A stretch of DNA of 64,000 nucleotides from Roseiarcus sp963748545 (GTDB lineage Bacteria; Pseudomonadota; Alphaproteobacteria; Rhizobiales; Beijerinckiaceae). The stretch covers positions 566,075 through 630,074 of the forward strand of contig CAVVJO010000003.1 in NCBI GenBank assembly GCA_963748545.1, read 5' to 3'. The position numbers and the translations under genes are program-made. The notes beneath the pieces were generated by a model. It worked only from the letters and a program-made list of their open reading frames with translations. It searched no databases and was not told the origin of the DNA. Shown here piece after piece: positions 27,591 through 36,673 of this stretch. Position 1 is the stretch's first letter, and every line of letters starts with the position of its first letter.

Positions 27591-28772
27591 CTATTTCTCA
27601 AAACCGACCGCCGCCATCGTGCCGTCTCGCCGTACGGAGAATGCAGTTCCGCGCCAGTTCGCGCGCGGACTCCAGAAACAGGCGAAAAAAATTACGAAGG
27701 AGAGAAGGTCGCGAGGGAGCGTGAGAGCGTAGTTCGGGTTTGGCAATTCAAGATTTCGCGCGAGCCAGAACTTTAGGGACAGTCGGCACGCCAGCGCGGT
27801 GAGAACGGCCGCCAGTCCCCAGGCGTCGAAGCCGCGAAGCGCAGCCCCGATCAGGGACCAGGGCAGCACGTGCATGACGCCGCTCCCGATATACCCGACC
27901 GGGTCGATGGTGAAGATCGTCCGCGCCCATCGCAGCTCATGCTGCACCAGTTCGCGCAGCGACCGCTCGTCGAATGCGTGGGTCACCAGCATGGAGGGAA
28001 CGACGATGTCCAAACCGACCTCGAGCACCCCCTGTCCGATGGCGTAGTCGTCCGCCAGTTGGTTGGCGACGGCCTCAAAGCCGCCGATCCTCGATAAAGT
28101 CTCTCGCGAGAGCGCAATGGTCGCGCCGACGCACGGCCGCGCCACGCCGAGCCCGAGCCCAAGGATCGCGCCGGCCAGGAAATGATCCTGCACCCCCATG
28201 GCGGAGAGCCGCGACCAAATGCCGCCGTTTGGCGCGCCGCGATAAAGGCAGGTGGCCACGCCGACCCCCGGCTTAGCCAGCGCGGCCGCCAACGTACGCA
28301 GATAGTTCGGAGCGACCGCGATGTCGCTATCAGCCATGACGATGAGCGGATGGCGCGCGACCCGCGCCATATTGATGAGGTTGGAGACCTTCCGGTTGCC
28401 GCCATACATCGCGCCGTCGACGACCAGATGAAGATCAAGCCCCGGATGTCGCTGCATCAGCGATTTCACCACGGGAATTGCGCTGTCGTCGGGAGCCTGG
28501 ACGCCGAAAACGATCTGAACATGACCCTCATAATCTTGATTTAAAAAGGTCGCGAGGTTCTCGCAGAGTTGCGACTCGCTGCCGGACAGCGGCTTCAAGA
28601 TCGAGACGTCGGGCCATGACGTCGGGATCGCCGGGCTCGGCCGGCGGACAAACCACCGCGCCGCCCATGCGGCGGCGACCGCGTAAAGGCAACCAAGAAC
28701 GACTGCGGTCATGCAAAACAGCGACAGCCACGTCGCGAACGCGCGAATCTCTTCCAAGGTCATGCTCGGCAC
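27591..28772 (-). CDS. hpnI: Hopanoid glycosyltransferase HpnI
   Basis: Ceramide-glucosyltransferase-like (GT21) membrane enzyme that attaches N-acetylglucosamine to bacteriohopanetetrol, the first step of cyclitol-ether headgroup synthesis. The 393-residue protein has an N-terminal helix, VSILKPLSGSE, the metal-binding MADSDIAVAPNYL, VGATIALSRETL, DDYAIGQ and HELRWART, the counterpart of the (Q/R)xxRW motif, then C-terminal helices. The start is GTG at 28772 or ATG at 28763; neither has a strong ribosome site. First gene of the hpnIJK operon; no core hopanoid genes (shc, hpnH, hpnG) are in the window. Confidence 0.9.
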   Translation of the reverse strand: MPSMTLEEIRAFATWLSLFCMTAVVLGCLYAVAAAWAARWFVRRPSPAIPTSWPDVSILKPLSGSESQLCENLATFLNQDYEGHVQIVFGVQAPDDSAIPVVKSLMQRHPGLDLHLVVDGAMYGGNRKVSNLINMARVARHPLIVMADSDIAVAPNYLRTLAAALAKPGVGVATCLYRGAPNGGIWSRLSAMGVQDHFLAGAILGLGLGVARPCVGATIALSRETLSRIGGFEAVANQLADDYAIGQGVLEVGLDIVVPSMLVTHAFDERSLRELVQHELRWARTIFTIDPVGYIGSGVMHVLPWSLIGAALRGFDAWGLAAVLTALACRLSLKFWLARNLELPNPNYALTLPRDLLSFVIFFACFWSPRANWRGTAFSVRRDGTMAAVGFEK

Positions 28773-29332
28773 TCGGCCATTCTTAAAGTTCCCGTCCCTC
28801 GCCGTCGAAAGGCGGCGGTGTCGGCGCGTCGCTCCTCGCTCGAGAAGCCTCGAAAGTAACGCGAAATTGAAAGCCGCGCCCGCCTTTAGGGGCGGGGCGG
28901 ATTGTCGCGGCGCCGTCCCATCCCGGGGCGTCGTCGCCAGCGCGAGCGCTGCCCGTCTATAGATTGCGCGGATAGATTACGACTTCACGACGCCGCTGAC
29001 GCAGGGTTTCCCGCAAACCGGGCTGCGGGCCCGCGCCAATTGCGGTCGACCGCGCCCCGCGAATCCGAGTGGCGGTTCCTGCTTTCCTGCGCTATCTCCC
29101 GGGCGCGGAGCTTGAGGCGATCGGCGCCTCTTGCGTCCGAGGCCTTCGGCGAGGCTCCAACGCCGCCGCCGCTCGCAATCGGAGGTCGTGTTGATTCGAT
29201 GACGGCGCCGCGTCTCGATTTCGGCGGCGTGCATTCGAGTTTCGCCGCGTCGCCTTGTCGAACAAATCCGCTTCGTGGCCCGTTGGCCGGACGCAGGTTC
29301 GCGCGCGGGAATGTTTTCTCGACGGTTGCGCA
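28773..29332. other. Intergenic region between divergent hpnI and sulfotransferase genes
   Basis: This 560-base stretch must hold both promoters. I see no recognisable protein on either strand and no consensus -35/-10 pair that stands out. An in-frame extension of the sulfotransferase reaches back to a TTG at 29255, but it does not look coding. Confidence 0.5.
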
Positions 29333-30535
29333 GTGATCGCCTGGACACTGAAGCGGCTTGCCCGTGCGGCTTACGGCGACGACAGGGGGCTCGCGCCGGA
29401 GCCGCTGATCGCCGCGGCGGCGAAGGCGACCCGCCTCGACGCGAAGCCGCTCGCCGACCCGCGCCTCGTGGAAGCGCTCGCCGTCCTGACCGCCAGCCTC
29501 GAGGAAGAGGCGTCGCTGTCGCCATTCGGACGCGTCGCGGCGCGCTGGGACCTGACGCGGATGCTATCGACGCTGCTGATCCTTGCGGACGCGGAGCGCG
29601 AGGATCCGGCGATCCTGACGCGAACGCTCGCGCCGCCGATCTTCGTCGCGGGCCTGCCGCGCAGCGGCACGACGTTTCTGCACGGATTGCTGGCGGAGGA
29701 TCCCGCCAACCGCGCGCCGCTCGCGTGGGAGGCGATCTATCCCTATCCGGCGCATCGCGCGGCCGGGTTCGGCGCGGGCCGCCGGAAAGTGCAGTTGGAA
29801 CTGCAGATATTCGCCGGCCTCACGCCCGGGATCAGCAGCGTGCAGCCGATAGGGGCCGACTCGCCGCAGGAATGCACGGAATTCACCAGCCACGTTTTCC
29901 GCAGCCCGCGCTTCGACGCCGTATATCGGGCCCCGTCCTATCGCGCCTGGCTCGACGCATCGGGCTACGACGACGCCTATCGGTTCCATGCGCGCTTTCT
30001 TCGCCATCTCCAGGGCCGGGGCGAGCCGCCGCGGCGCTGGATCCTGAAATCACCCGATCACGTGTTCTCGGCCGAGGCGCTCGGCCGGATATTTCCCGAC
30101 GCCATGCTGGTGTTCGTGCATCGCGATCCCGGTCATGTGCTCGCTTCCGTCGCGCGTCTGACCGAACTGCTGCGGGCGCCTTTCACGAACGGTATCAACC
30201 GGCTGGAAATCGGCCGCAAGGTCGCCGACTACTGGCAGCGTGGGATGCGGCGCATGGCGGCGCTCGCGGACGATCCGTCCTTCCCGCTGCGTTCCCGGAT
30301 CGTGCATGTGCAGTATCGCGCGCTTGTCGCCGATCCGGTGGGAACGATCGCGCGGATCTACGATGCGTTCGGCATAGAGCTGTCGCGGGAGGCCCGGTCG
30401 GCGATGGCGGCGAGAGTCGCTCGGGTCCCGAACGGCGGGTACGGCGCCAACCGATACCGGCCGGAAGAATTCGGGATCGACCCTGAAGGCGAGCGCGAGC
30501 GCGCCTCCGTCTATGTACAGCGCTTCGGCGTTTGA
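29333..30535 (+). CDS. PAPS-dependent sulfotransferase family protein
   Basis: About 400 residues. It carries the 5'-phosphosulfate loop FVAGLPRSGTTFLHGLLAED near residue 105 and the 3'-phosphate segment FVHRDPGHVLASVARL near residue 260, the two PAPS-binding motifs of the Pfam sulfotransferase_3 type. RWILKSPDHVF is also conserved in this group. There is no signal peptide or membrane helix. Start uncertain: a GTG at 29333 just before VIAWTLKRLARAAYG is preferred to a TTG at 29255; neither has a clear ribosome site. Acceptor unknown. It is divergent from hpnI, but no evidence ties it to hopanoids. Confidence 0.83.
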   Translation: MIAWTLKRLARAAYGDDRGLAPEPLIAAAAKATRLDAKPLADPRLVEALAVLTASLEEEASLSPFGRVAARWDLTRMLSTLLILADAEREDPAILTRTLAPPIFVAGLPRSGTTFLHGLLAEDPANRAPLAWEAIYPYPAHRAAGFGAGRRKVQLELQIFAGLTPGISSVQPIGADSPQECTEFTSHVFRSPRFDAVYRAPSYRAWLDASGYDDAYRFHARFLRHLQGRGEPPRRWILKSPDHVFSAEALGRIFPDAMLVFVHRDPGHVLASVARLTELLRAPFTNGINRLEIGRKVADYWQRGMRRMAALADDPSFPLRSRIVHVQYRALVADPVGTIARIYDAFGIELSREARSAMAARVARVPNGGYGANRYRPEEFGIDPEGERERASVYVQRFGV

Positions 30536-30622
30536 CCGAAGTCACGAGTTCCAAGCGAACGCAGCGCGCGGTGCGAAGAGGCTCAGACGCCCCTCACTGA
30601 CGCGCCGCCCATAGCTTCGGCG

Positions 30623-31075
30623 TTACGGGTACGGCCGGTAGACCGGGCAGGAGCCGTAGCGCGGGAAGCAATAGACCGGATAGGCCGCGATGGCGCCCAG
30701 ATCAGCTACGCCGCCGACCACTCCGGACGCCGCCGCCGTAACGGGGTCGCGGTCGCGATACCGATGGGAATAGGCGCGCGCATAGTGGTGACCATAGGCG
30801 TGCGTCGGTCGGGCGGCGCCGCTGTCCATATCTTCCGAAGTCGCGACTCTCGGTCTCGGCGGAGGCTCGGGGAACGAAGTCGCTGCGCCGGGCGCGGGGG
30901 CCGTCGTATCGGGCGACGAAATCGTGAGTTTTGGGGTGGGCGCGGGTTCGGCGAGCGAGGGAGTCGCCGCGCCGGTCGCCGAAGGGTCCGCGCTGGCGGT
31001 AGAATGCGGAGACATCAAGGCAAGAGCGGCCACGCCGAACGCGATGGCCGAAACGTCAAGAGCGCCGCGCGTCAT
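30623..31075 (-). CDS. Secreted Pro/Ala-rich hypothetical protein
   Basis: A 150-residue protein with GGAGG five bases before the ATG at 31075. The N-terminal helix VSAIAFGVAALALMSPHSTASA is a probable Sec signal. Next comes a Pro/Thr/Ala-rich stretch to about residue 80, then a His/Tyr/Arg segment (HAYGHHYARAYSHRYRDRD), a glycine-rich helix (VVGGVADLGAIAAYPVYC) and a Cys pair in YCFPRYGSCPVYRPYP at the end. Family not recognised; this type of small periplasmic protein is frequent in Hyphomicrobiales. Confidence 0.65.
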   Translation of the reverse strand: MTRGALDVSAIAFGVAALALMSPHSTASADPSATGAATPSLAEPAPTPKLTISSPDTTAPAPGAATSFPEPPPRPRVATSEDMDSGAARPTHAYGHHYARAYSHRYRDRDPVTAAASGVVGGVADLGAIAAYPVYCFPRYGSCPVYRPYP

Positions 31076-31207
31076 GGCAACCTCCGTCAGACAGGTTTCG
31101 CAGCCGTGTGGCCGCGGGAAAGCCTCCCTCACGGTGACAACGCGCCAGCCGACGTATGGTTCCGTTCAACAGACGCCAAGCAACTGAAGCGGGAGTTCTC
31201 CGCCGAG

Positions 31208-32182
31208 TCAGACGGGGGTTCTCGCCAGTTTCCGCGCGGTGAATTCGTCCGTAACAAGCGCGGTCGGACGAACCAGCTTGATCGCCCCCTCGATGGCCGC
31301 GAGCTTGTGGACGCCGCCGGCGGCGAGCACACGAATCGGGGCGGCGCGCACCGCCTCCATGGGAACGGACATCACCCGCTGGTTGAGCGGATGGTCGAGG
31401 ACCCGGCCTTCGTGGTCGTAGACGTTGCAGAGCAGCTCGCCGACCGCGCCGTATTCCCCGAGCACGCGCCGGTCCGTCTCGCCGATCAGCTCGAACCGGG
31501 CGATGGTCGCCTCCGGGCCGAGCGACCCGACGCTGACGACGACCGCGTCGAGCGCATTGGCGAAGTCGTAGACGCCCCTGAGGCCGCAGCGCTCGATCAG
31601 GGCGGTCTTGGTCTCCGGGCTGTCGACCAGGGCCGGGGAGGGGATGAGGTAGCAGTCGGCGTTGAACGCGCGGGCGAAGGCGGAGGGGAATTCCGCCGGG
31701 TTGTCGTGGGCGAAATGGGTCACCCCGCCGACCAGCGAGATGACGTTGAGACCGCGCAGCGACCGCTCGCGCAGGTACTCGAGCGACCGGTTCAGCGTCC
31801 GGCCCCAGCCGAGCCCGATCTTCATGTCGTTGCGCAGCAGGGCCGAAAGGTATTCGCCGAGCACCGCGCCGATCGGACCCGTGGCGTCCGCGTCGGGGGA
31901 GGACAGCGGCGCGACCAGGGCCTCCTCGAAATCATAGGTGGTGCAGAGCGACGCTTCGAGGCCGCCGAGCTCGGCGTGGCCGCGCGACAGGGCGATGCGC
32001 ACCTCGCCGAGCGCCTTGGCCTCCGCCAGCATGCGCACGACCGTGACGCGTCCGACGCCGAGCGAGTCGGCGATCGCCGACTGGGTCATCTCCTCGACGA
32101 AGTACATCCAGGCTGCGCGTTGCCGCAGGCGCTCGCTGCGCCGCGGCCCGCGCGGTTCGATCGGGGGGTGATCCAGCTTCAT
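31208..32182 (-). CDS. SorC-family sugar-binding transcriptional regulator
   Basis: A 324-residue regulator with an N-terminal helix-turn-helix (AAWMYFVEEMTQSAIADSLG, VGRVTVVRMLAEA) followed by the SorC effector domain, which is built on a phosphosugar-isomerase fold (IGLGWGRTLNRSLEYL, VISLVGGVTHFAHDNPAEF, VSVGSLGPEATIARF, AAGGVHKLAAIEGAI). SorC proteins respond to phosphorylated sugars or polyols and usually sit beside their target operon. Here the neighbours are a secreted protein and a TerC-family gene, so the target is not evident. It may act on the sugar ABC importer elsewhere in the window, but nothing in the sequence shows that. Confidence 0.9.
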   Translation of the reverse strand: MKLDHPPIEPRGPRRSERLRQRAAWMYFVEEMTQSAIADSLGVGRVTVVRMLAEAKALGEVRIALSRGHAELGGLEASLCTTYDFEEALVAPLSSPDADATGPIGAVLGEYLSALLRNDMKIGLGWGRTLNRSLEYLRERSLRGLNVISLVGGVTHFAHDNPAEFPSAFARAFNADCYLIPSPALVDSPETKTALIERCGLRGVYDFANALDAVVVSVGSLGPEATIARFELIGETDRRVLGEYGAVGELLCNVYDHEGRVLDHPLNQRVMSVPMEAVRAAPIRVLAAGGVHKLAAIEGAIKLVRPTALVTDEFTARKLARTPV

Positions 32183-32258
32183 GATCGGCTGTCGGTCGCC
32201 GGAAGGCGCGCAAGAGTCAAGAGTTTTCGCCTCGGGTTGGATTGGCCGCAGGGGGGCC

Positions 32259-33266
32259 TCAGGTCAGACTGTCGAAGAAGGATGCGATGAAGATGATGAG
32301 GCCGGCAATAAACGCCAGGACGACGAAGCCGGCGACGACGAGCCGCTCCTCGGTCCAGCCCGGGCCGGAGGCGCCTGCAGGCTGCTCCGCGGCGAACCCG
32401 GGCATGGCGTCGTCCAGCGGGGAAGGCGAGGCGGCGGCCGCAACGACCGGCGGCTTGGGCTCGATGCGCCGGGGCGCGTCTTCGAGCCTCGCCGGTTCGG
32501 CGAGAACTGCGAGCGAATCTCGCGGCAGGGGGCGGGCGATCAACGCGTTGCCGGAAGTCGGCCGTTGCGGCGGCGCCGTCGCGGAGGCGGGCGCTGCTCG
32601 CTGCGGCGCGCCCCTTCCGGCGGCAAGGACGAACAGGGCGCCGAGCGCCGGCGCAAAGACCCCGAGCGCCGGGGCGTTGGCGTCGATCCAGCCCGACACC
32701 AGGGGATCGGTCGCCGCCATGCCGCCGGCGATCCAGCCGAGGAACGCCGCGCCGATGACGAAGATCTCCGGGGCGAGGCGGAGGATTCCGGTCAGAACAT
32801 AGGCGCCGTAGACGAGGATGGGTATGCTGAGAAGGACGCCGATCGCCAGCAGCCAGAGGTTTCCGCCGGCGATCGCGGCGAGGGCGACCACGTTGTCGAG
32901 GCTCATCGCCGCGTCGGCGAGCATGATCACCGCGGCGGCGGACAAAAAGTCGCTCGCGCCCGCCTCCCGCGCCGAGACGTCGTCGTCCGCGCCATTCTGC
33001 TTGCGCACGTTGAGGGCGATGACGATCAGCGTCCAGGCGCCGACGAGCTTGACCAGCGGGACGCCGAGGAGCGCGTTGGCGAACAGGATCATGACCAGCC
33101 TGAGCGCGATCGCTCCGCCGGCGCCGAGGATGACGGCTCGGCGCGTGTCTTCGGGCGGCAGGCGGCGGCACGCCATCGCGATGACGATCGCGTTGTCGGC
33201 GCCGAGCAGCAGGTCGACGAAGAAAATCTGCGTAAGCAGGAAGAGCGAGGCGGCTATGTCGATCAT
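32259..33266 (-). CDS. TerC-family (YjbE-type) membrane protein with extra C-terminal helix
   Basis: A 335-residue integral membrane protein. Residues 1-205 are the TerC core with about seven helices and two acidic repeats, DLLLGADNAIVIAMACRRLP and MLADAAMSLDNVVALAAIAG, the metal-binding pattern of this family; several members export manganese. A long Pro/Ala linker (about 206-300) leads to a final helix (LVVAGFVVLAFIAGLIIFIA) that ordinary YjbE proteins lack. The 66 bases upstream are too short for the Mn riboswitch that precedes some homologues. The start region contains a 13-base direct repeat. Confidence 0.85.
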   Translation of the reverse strand: MIDIAASLFLLTQIFFVDLLLGADNAIVIAMACRRLPPEDTRRAVILGAGGAIALRLVMILFANALLGVPLVKLVGAWTLIVIALNVRKQNGADDDVSAREAGASDFLSAAAVIMLADAAMSLDNVVALAAIAGGNLWLLAIGVLLSIPILVYGAYVLTGILRLAPEIFVIGAAFLGWIAGGMAATDPLVSGWIDANAPALGVFAPALGALFVLAAGRGAPQRAAPASATAPPQRPTSGNALIARPLPRDSLAVLAEPARLEDAPRRIEPKPPVVAAAASPSPLDDAMPGFAAEQPAGASGPGWTEERLVVAGFVVLAFIAGLIIFIASFFDSLT

Positions 33267-33332
33267 CGGGAGTCGATCATCGGGCGCCGCGCCTCGGCTT
33301 GGTTGCGTCCGGAGCCCCGGTCGCGGTCGGAC

Positions 33333-34223
33333 TCAAGGTTTCGGACCCTCCGTCGGCGACGCCGCCGGACCCGATTTCAGGAGACGCATGAAATCGGCGT
33401 CGGGACTGACGATCATCGTCGGTCCCGAATTGGCGAGCGCGCCCTTATAGGTCTGGAGCGCTCGAACCATCTCGTAGAACTGCGGATTTTGCGAGAAGGC
33501 TTCGCCCAGCGCCCGGTTCGCCTCCGCGTCGCCCTCGCCGCGCGCGACCGCCGCCTCGCGTTGCGCTTCGGACAGGAGCACGGTGCGGTCGCGGTCGGCC
33601 TTGGCCTGGATTTGCTGCGCCCATTCGTACCCTTGCGCGCGCAGCTCCTTGGCTTCCCGCTGCCGTTCGGACTTCATTCGGTCGTAAATCGCCTGGCTGG
33701 TTTCGAACGGCAGGTCGGCGCGCCGGAACCGAACCTCGTCGACCGAAACGCCAAGCGGGGCGGCTTTGGCGGCGACTTCGGTCTTGATGGCGTCGAGGAT
33801 CTGCCCGCGCTCCTCCGTCAGGAGGGCGTGCAGCGGCGCCTGCCCGAGAGCGCGCCGCGCGGCCGAGCTGACGATCAGGTCGAGCTGCACGTCGGCCGCC
33901 TCCGGCGTCCTCAAGGCCTGGTAGAAGCGCAACGGATCGACGATCCGGTAGCGGGCGTAGGGCTGCACCTCGAGCCGCTTCTGATCGCCCATGATCGCCT
34001 GCTCGACCTGCGGTTCGAGCAGCAGCGAACGGGTCGAGGTGACATAGACCATGTCGATGAAAGGGATCTTGAACTTGAGGCCCGGCGTCTCGACGATTGC
34101 GATGGGCGCGCCGAGCCGGACGACCAGCGCCTGTTCGCCCTCGCTGATGACGTAAATGGACGACACCGCGAGATCGAGCGCCAGCGCGATGGCGGCGACC
34201 GCGGCCAGCCAGCGGCTCCTCAT
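33333..34223 (-). CDS. hflC: HflC, SPFH-domain modulator of FtsH
   Basis: Inner-membrane protein with a large periplasmic SPFH/Band-7 domain; with HflK it forms the cage around FtsH. From the ATG at 34223 it has one N-terminal helix (LAAVAAIALALDLAVSSIYV), then SEGEQALVVRLGAP, PGLKFKIPFIDMV, RYRIVDPLRFYQAL and the C-terminal helical REAKELRAQGYEWAQQIQAK segment; 296 residues. The ATG overlaps the true hflK stop (ATGA). Because of an indel just upstream, the frame appears fused to hflK; that is not real. Confidence 0.93.
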   Translation of the reverse strand: MRSRWLAAVAAIALALDLAVSSIYVISEGEQALVVRLGAPIAIVETPGLKFKIPFIDMVYVTSTRSLLLEPQVEQAIMGDQKRLEVQPYARYRIVDPLRFYQALRTPEAADVQLDLIVSSAARRALGQAPLHALLTEERGQILDAIKTEVAAKAAPLGVSVDEVRFRRADLPFETSQAIYDRMKSERQREAKELRAQGYEWAQQIQAKADRDRTVLLSEAQREAAVARGEGDAEANRALGEAFSQNPQFYEMVRALQTYKGALANSGPTMIVSPDADFMRLLKSGPAASPTEGPKP

Positions 34224-35201
34224 TTGGCCGCTCCCGTCGCCGGGGCCGTGGGCGCGGCGCTCGGCGAAGCGGGCGCCGCGCTTGAACTCGCTGACCGGCA
34301 AGTAAGGCATGACGCCGTTGACGCCCTTGCCCGAGGTGTCGACGATGACTTTCGAGGCCTTCTTCAGGACTTCGTCGACGCTGTCGAGGTAGAGACGCCA
34401 GGCGGTCACGTCCTTCGCCCCCTGGTAGCTTCTGAGCAGCGGCAGGAAGGCGTCGGCTTCGCCATGGGCGAGGTTGACGACCTGGACCCGGTACGCCTCC
34501 GCCTCCTGACGGATGTGATCGGCCTCGCCGCGGGCGCGCGGCAGGATGTCGTTGGCGTAGGCCTCCGCCTCGTTGCGGGCGCGCTCCTGGTCGGCTCTCG
34601 CGCGCTGGACATCGTTGAAGGCGTCGATCACCGCGAGCGGCGGTTCGACGCGCTGCAACTGAACCTGGGTGATCTCCACCCCCGCCTGCTCGTTGTCGAG
34701 GAGCTGCTGCAGCAGGTCGCGCGTCTCGTCGGCGATCTGCTGGCGGCTGGTGGACATGGCGGCCTGGATCGGGGTGCGGCTGATGACGTCGCGCAGCGCG
34801 CCCTCGGCGGCGGTGCGCACCGCGAGCTCGCGGGTTTTCGACTTTGAACAGGAACTGGCCGGGATCGCGGATCTTCCAGAACACCGTGCCGTCGGCCTCG
34901 ACGATGTTCTCGTCGCCGGTCAGCATCTGCCCGCCGCGGCCCGGCTGGGCGTCGGCAGCTCCGGCGCTCGGCCCCACGCCGATCTGGATCTGGTTGACCT
35001 GCGTCACCTTCGGCAGGAGCACGGTCTCGATCGGATAGGGCAGGTGCGCGTGCAGGCCCGGCTCCGTCGTCGCGACCCACTGCCCGAAGCGCAGCACGAC
35101 GCCCTTCTCGTCCGGCTGGACCCGGTAGAGCGAGGTCGAGAGCCAGCCAGGATGACGACGCCGATCGCCGCGACAAGCCCGCGCCGGCCAAGCCATGGCA
35201 T
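34220..35201 (-). CDS. hflK: HflK, SPFH-domain modulator of FtsH (several frameshifts)
   Basis: Partner of HflC. Visible in successive frames: a membrane helix (RRGLVAAIGVVILA), YRVQPDEKGVVLRFGQWV, HLPYPIETVLLPKV, GDENIVEADGTVFWKIRDP, then RTPIQAAMSTSRQQI and the ANDILPRARGEADHIRQEAE coiled coil. Frame changes lie near 35150, 34840 and 34285; in the last frame the product ends PTAPATGAAK with a stop at 34220-34222. The start is not secure: the ATG at 35201 begins just before the helix and would omit the Gly/Pro-rich cytoplasmic tail usual in HflK, so it may begin up to 130 bases earlier, overlapping rlmN's end. Confidence 0.85.
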
Positions 35202-35311
35202 GCGGAGGACGTCGCCGAGGCCTGGCTCGCACCGCGCGCCAAACGTCGAACGGCGCCGCCGGCCGCTTCGCCTCGGATCGTTCCGCGGTCGACTGCGAAT
35301 GCGCGCCGGCG

Positions 35312-36515
35312 TCAATCTTGTCCAACGACCAGACTTCTCTTCGAGCATCATCCGCGCCCTCGCGCGCAGCTTCTCGCTCTCGCTCTTCAACTGGCCGCAG
35401 GCGGCGAGAATGTCGCGGCCGCGCGGCGTTCTCACCGGGCTCGCATAGCCGGCGTTGAAGACGATCTCGGAAAACCGCTCGATCGTCTCCCAGTCCGAGC
35501 ATTCGTAGGGGCTGCCCGGCCAGGGGTTGAAGGGGATGAGGTTGATCTTGGCGGGAACGCCCTTGAGCAGGCGCACCAGCGCCCTCGCCTCGGCCGGCGT
35601 ATCGTTGACGCCCTTCAGCATCACGTATTCGAAGGTGATCCGCCGCGCGTTGGAGGCGCCGGGATAGTCGCGGCAGGCCTGCGAGCAGGCGCTCGATCGG
35701 ATACTTGCGGTTCAGCGGAACGAGCTTGTCGCGCAGGGCATCGTTGGTGGCGTGCAGCGAAACCGCCAGCATCGTCCCGCATTCCGCGCCGAGCCGCTCC
35801 ATCTCGGGGACGACGCCCGAGGTGGAGACGGTGATGCGCCGCCTCGACAGCGAAAGCCCGTCGCCGTCGGTCAGGATCGCGATCGCGTCGCGCACCGCCT
35901 CGAAATTGTAGAGCGGCTCGCCCATGCCCATGAAGACGATGTTGGACACCGCGCGCACGCCTTCGCCCGATGGCACGAGGCCGTCGGTCGGCGGCGTCCC
36001 GCCGGGAAAATCGCCGAGCCGGTCGCGCGCGACCATGACCTGCCCGACGATCTCGGCCGCCGTCAGGTTGCGCACCAGCGGCATGCGTGCCGGTGTGGCA
36101 GAAGGTGCAGTTCAGCGTGCAGCCGACCTGGCTCGAGACGCACAGCGTGCCGCGGTCGGACTTCGGGATATAGACGCACTCGATCTCGGCGCCCTTGTCG
36201 TGCGCGTGCGGCGGGCGCGCATGCGCAGGAGCCACTTGCGCGTGCCGTCGGCCGACACCTGCTCGGCGACGATCTCGGGGCGCGCGAGGTCGTGCCGCTC
36301 GGCGAGCTTGCCAGCAGCGGCCTGGCGATGTTGCGCATCGAGGCGAAATCGCGCGCGCCGCGGTGGTAGATCCAGTGCCAGAGCTGCGACACGCGCATCT
36401 TGCGTTCGCGCTCGGGGACGCCGAGCTCGGCGAGCGCGCGCGCGAGTTCGGCGCGGGTCGCCCCTGCGAGGCGCACGGGCGCGCGGTCCTCGGCGGCGGA
36501 GACGTGGCGAGTCAT
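35312..36515 (-). CDS. rlmN: 23S rRNA/tRNA adenine-C2 methyltransferase RlmN (several frameshifts)
   Basis: Radical SAM enzyme that methylates C2 of A2503 in 23S rRNA and A37 of some tRNAs. From the ATG at 36515: KMRVSQLWHWIYHRGARDF, then IPKSDRGTLCVSSQVGC, the cluster motif CTLNCTFC, SNIVFMGMGEPLYNF, VSTSGVVPEMERL, LAVSLHATND, and MLKGVNDTPAEARAL with INLIPFNPWPGSPYECS. The pieces lie in four frames, with changes near 36315, 36230, 36095 and 35665. The 3' end is uncertain; a stop at 35312 in the third frame gives about 400 residues. Opposite strand to the next gene, with a 158-base divergent gap. Confidence 0.9.
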
Positions 36516-36673
36516 GGGCGGCTCTCTATCATGGGCGGCGCCTGGCCTCCAACGCCCAAATCGTCGCATGCGCGGCGCGGGACCTGCGGCGGGCGATGCC
36601 GCCGAGACGGCGCGCAAAGGCCAAGCTTCGGCCGCGATCTGGCGCTTAACGGCGCATCCGGCAGAGCGCGTGC

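Noticed and set aside
33333..34820. An apparent HflK-HflC fusion
   Set aside because: Near 34285 the HflK homology moves frame; there the product ends GAAK with a TGA overlapping the hflC ATG. The fusion is an indel artefact.
32181..34847. A plus-strand open frame of about 890 codons opposite the TerC, hflC and hflK genes
   Set aside because: It crosses three real genes on the other strand, its translation is Arg/Gly/Asp-rich without motifs, and codon-position bias belongs to the minus strand.
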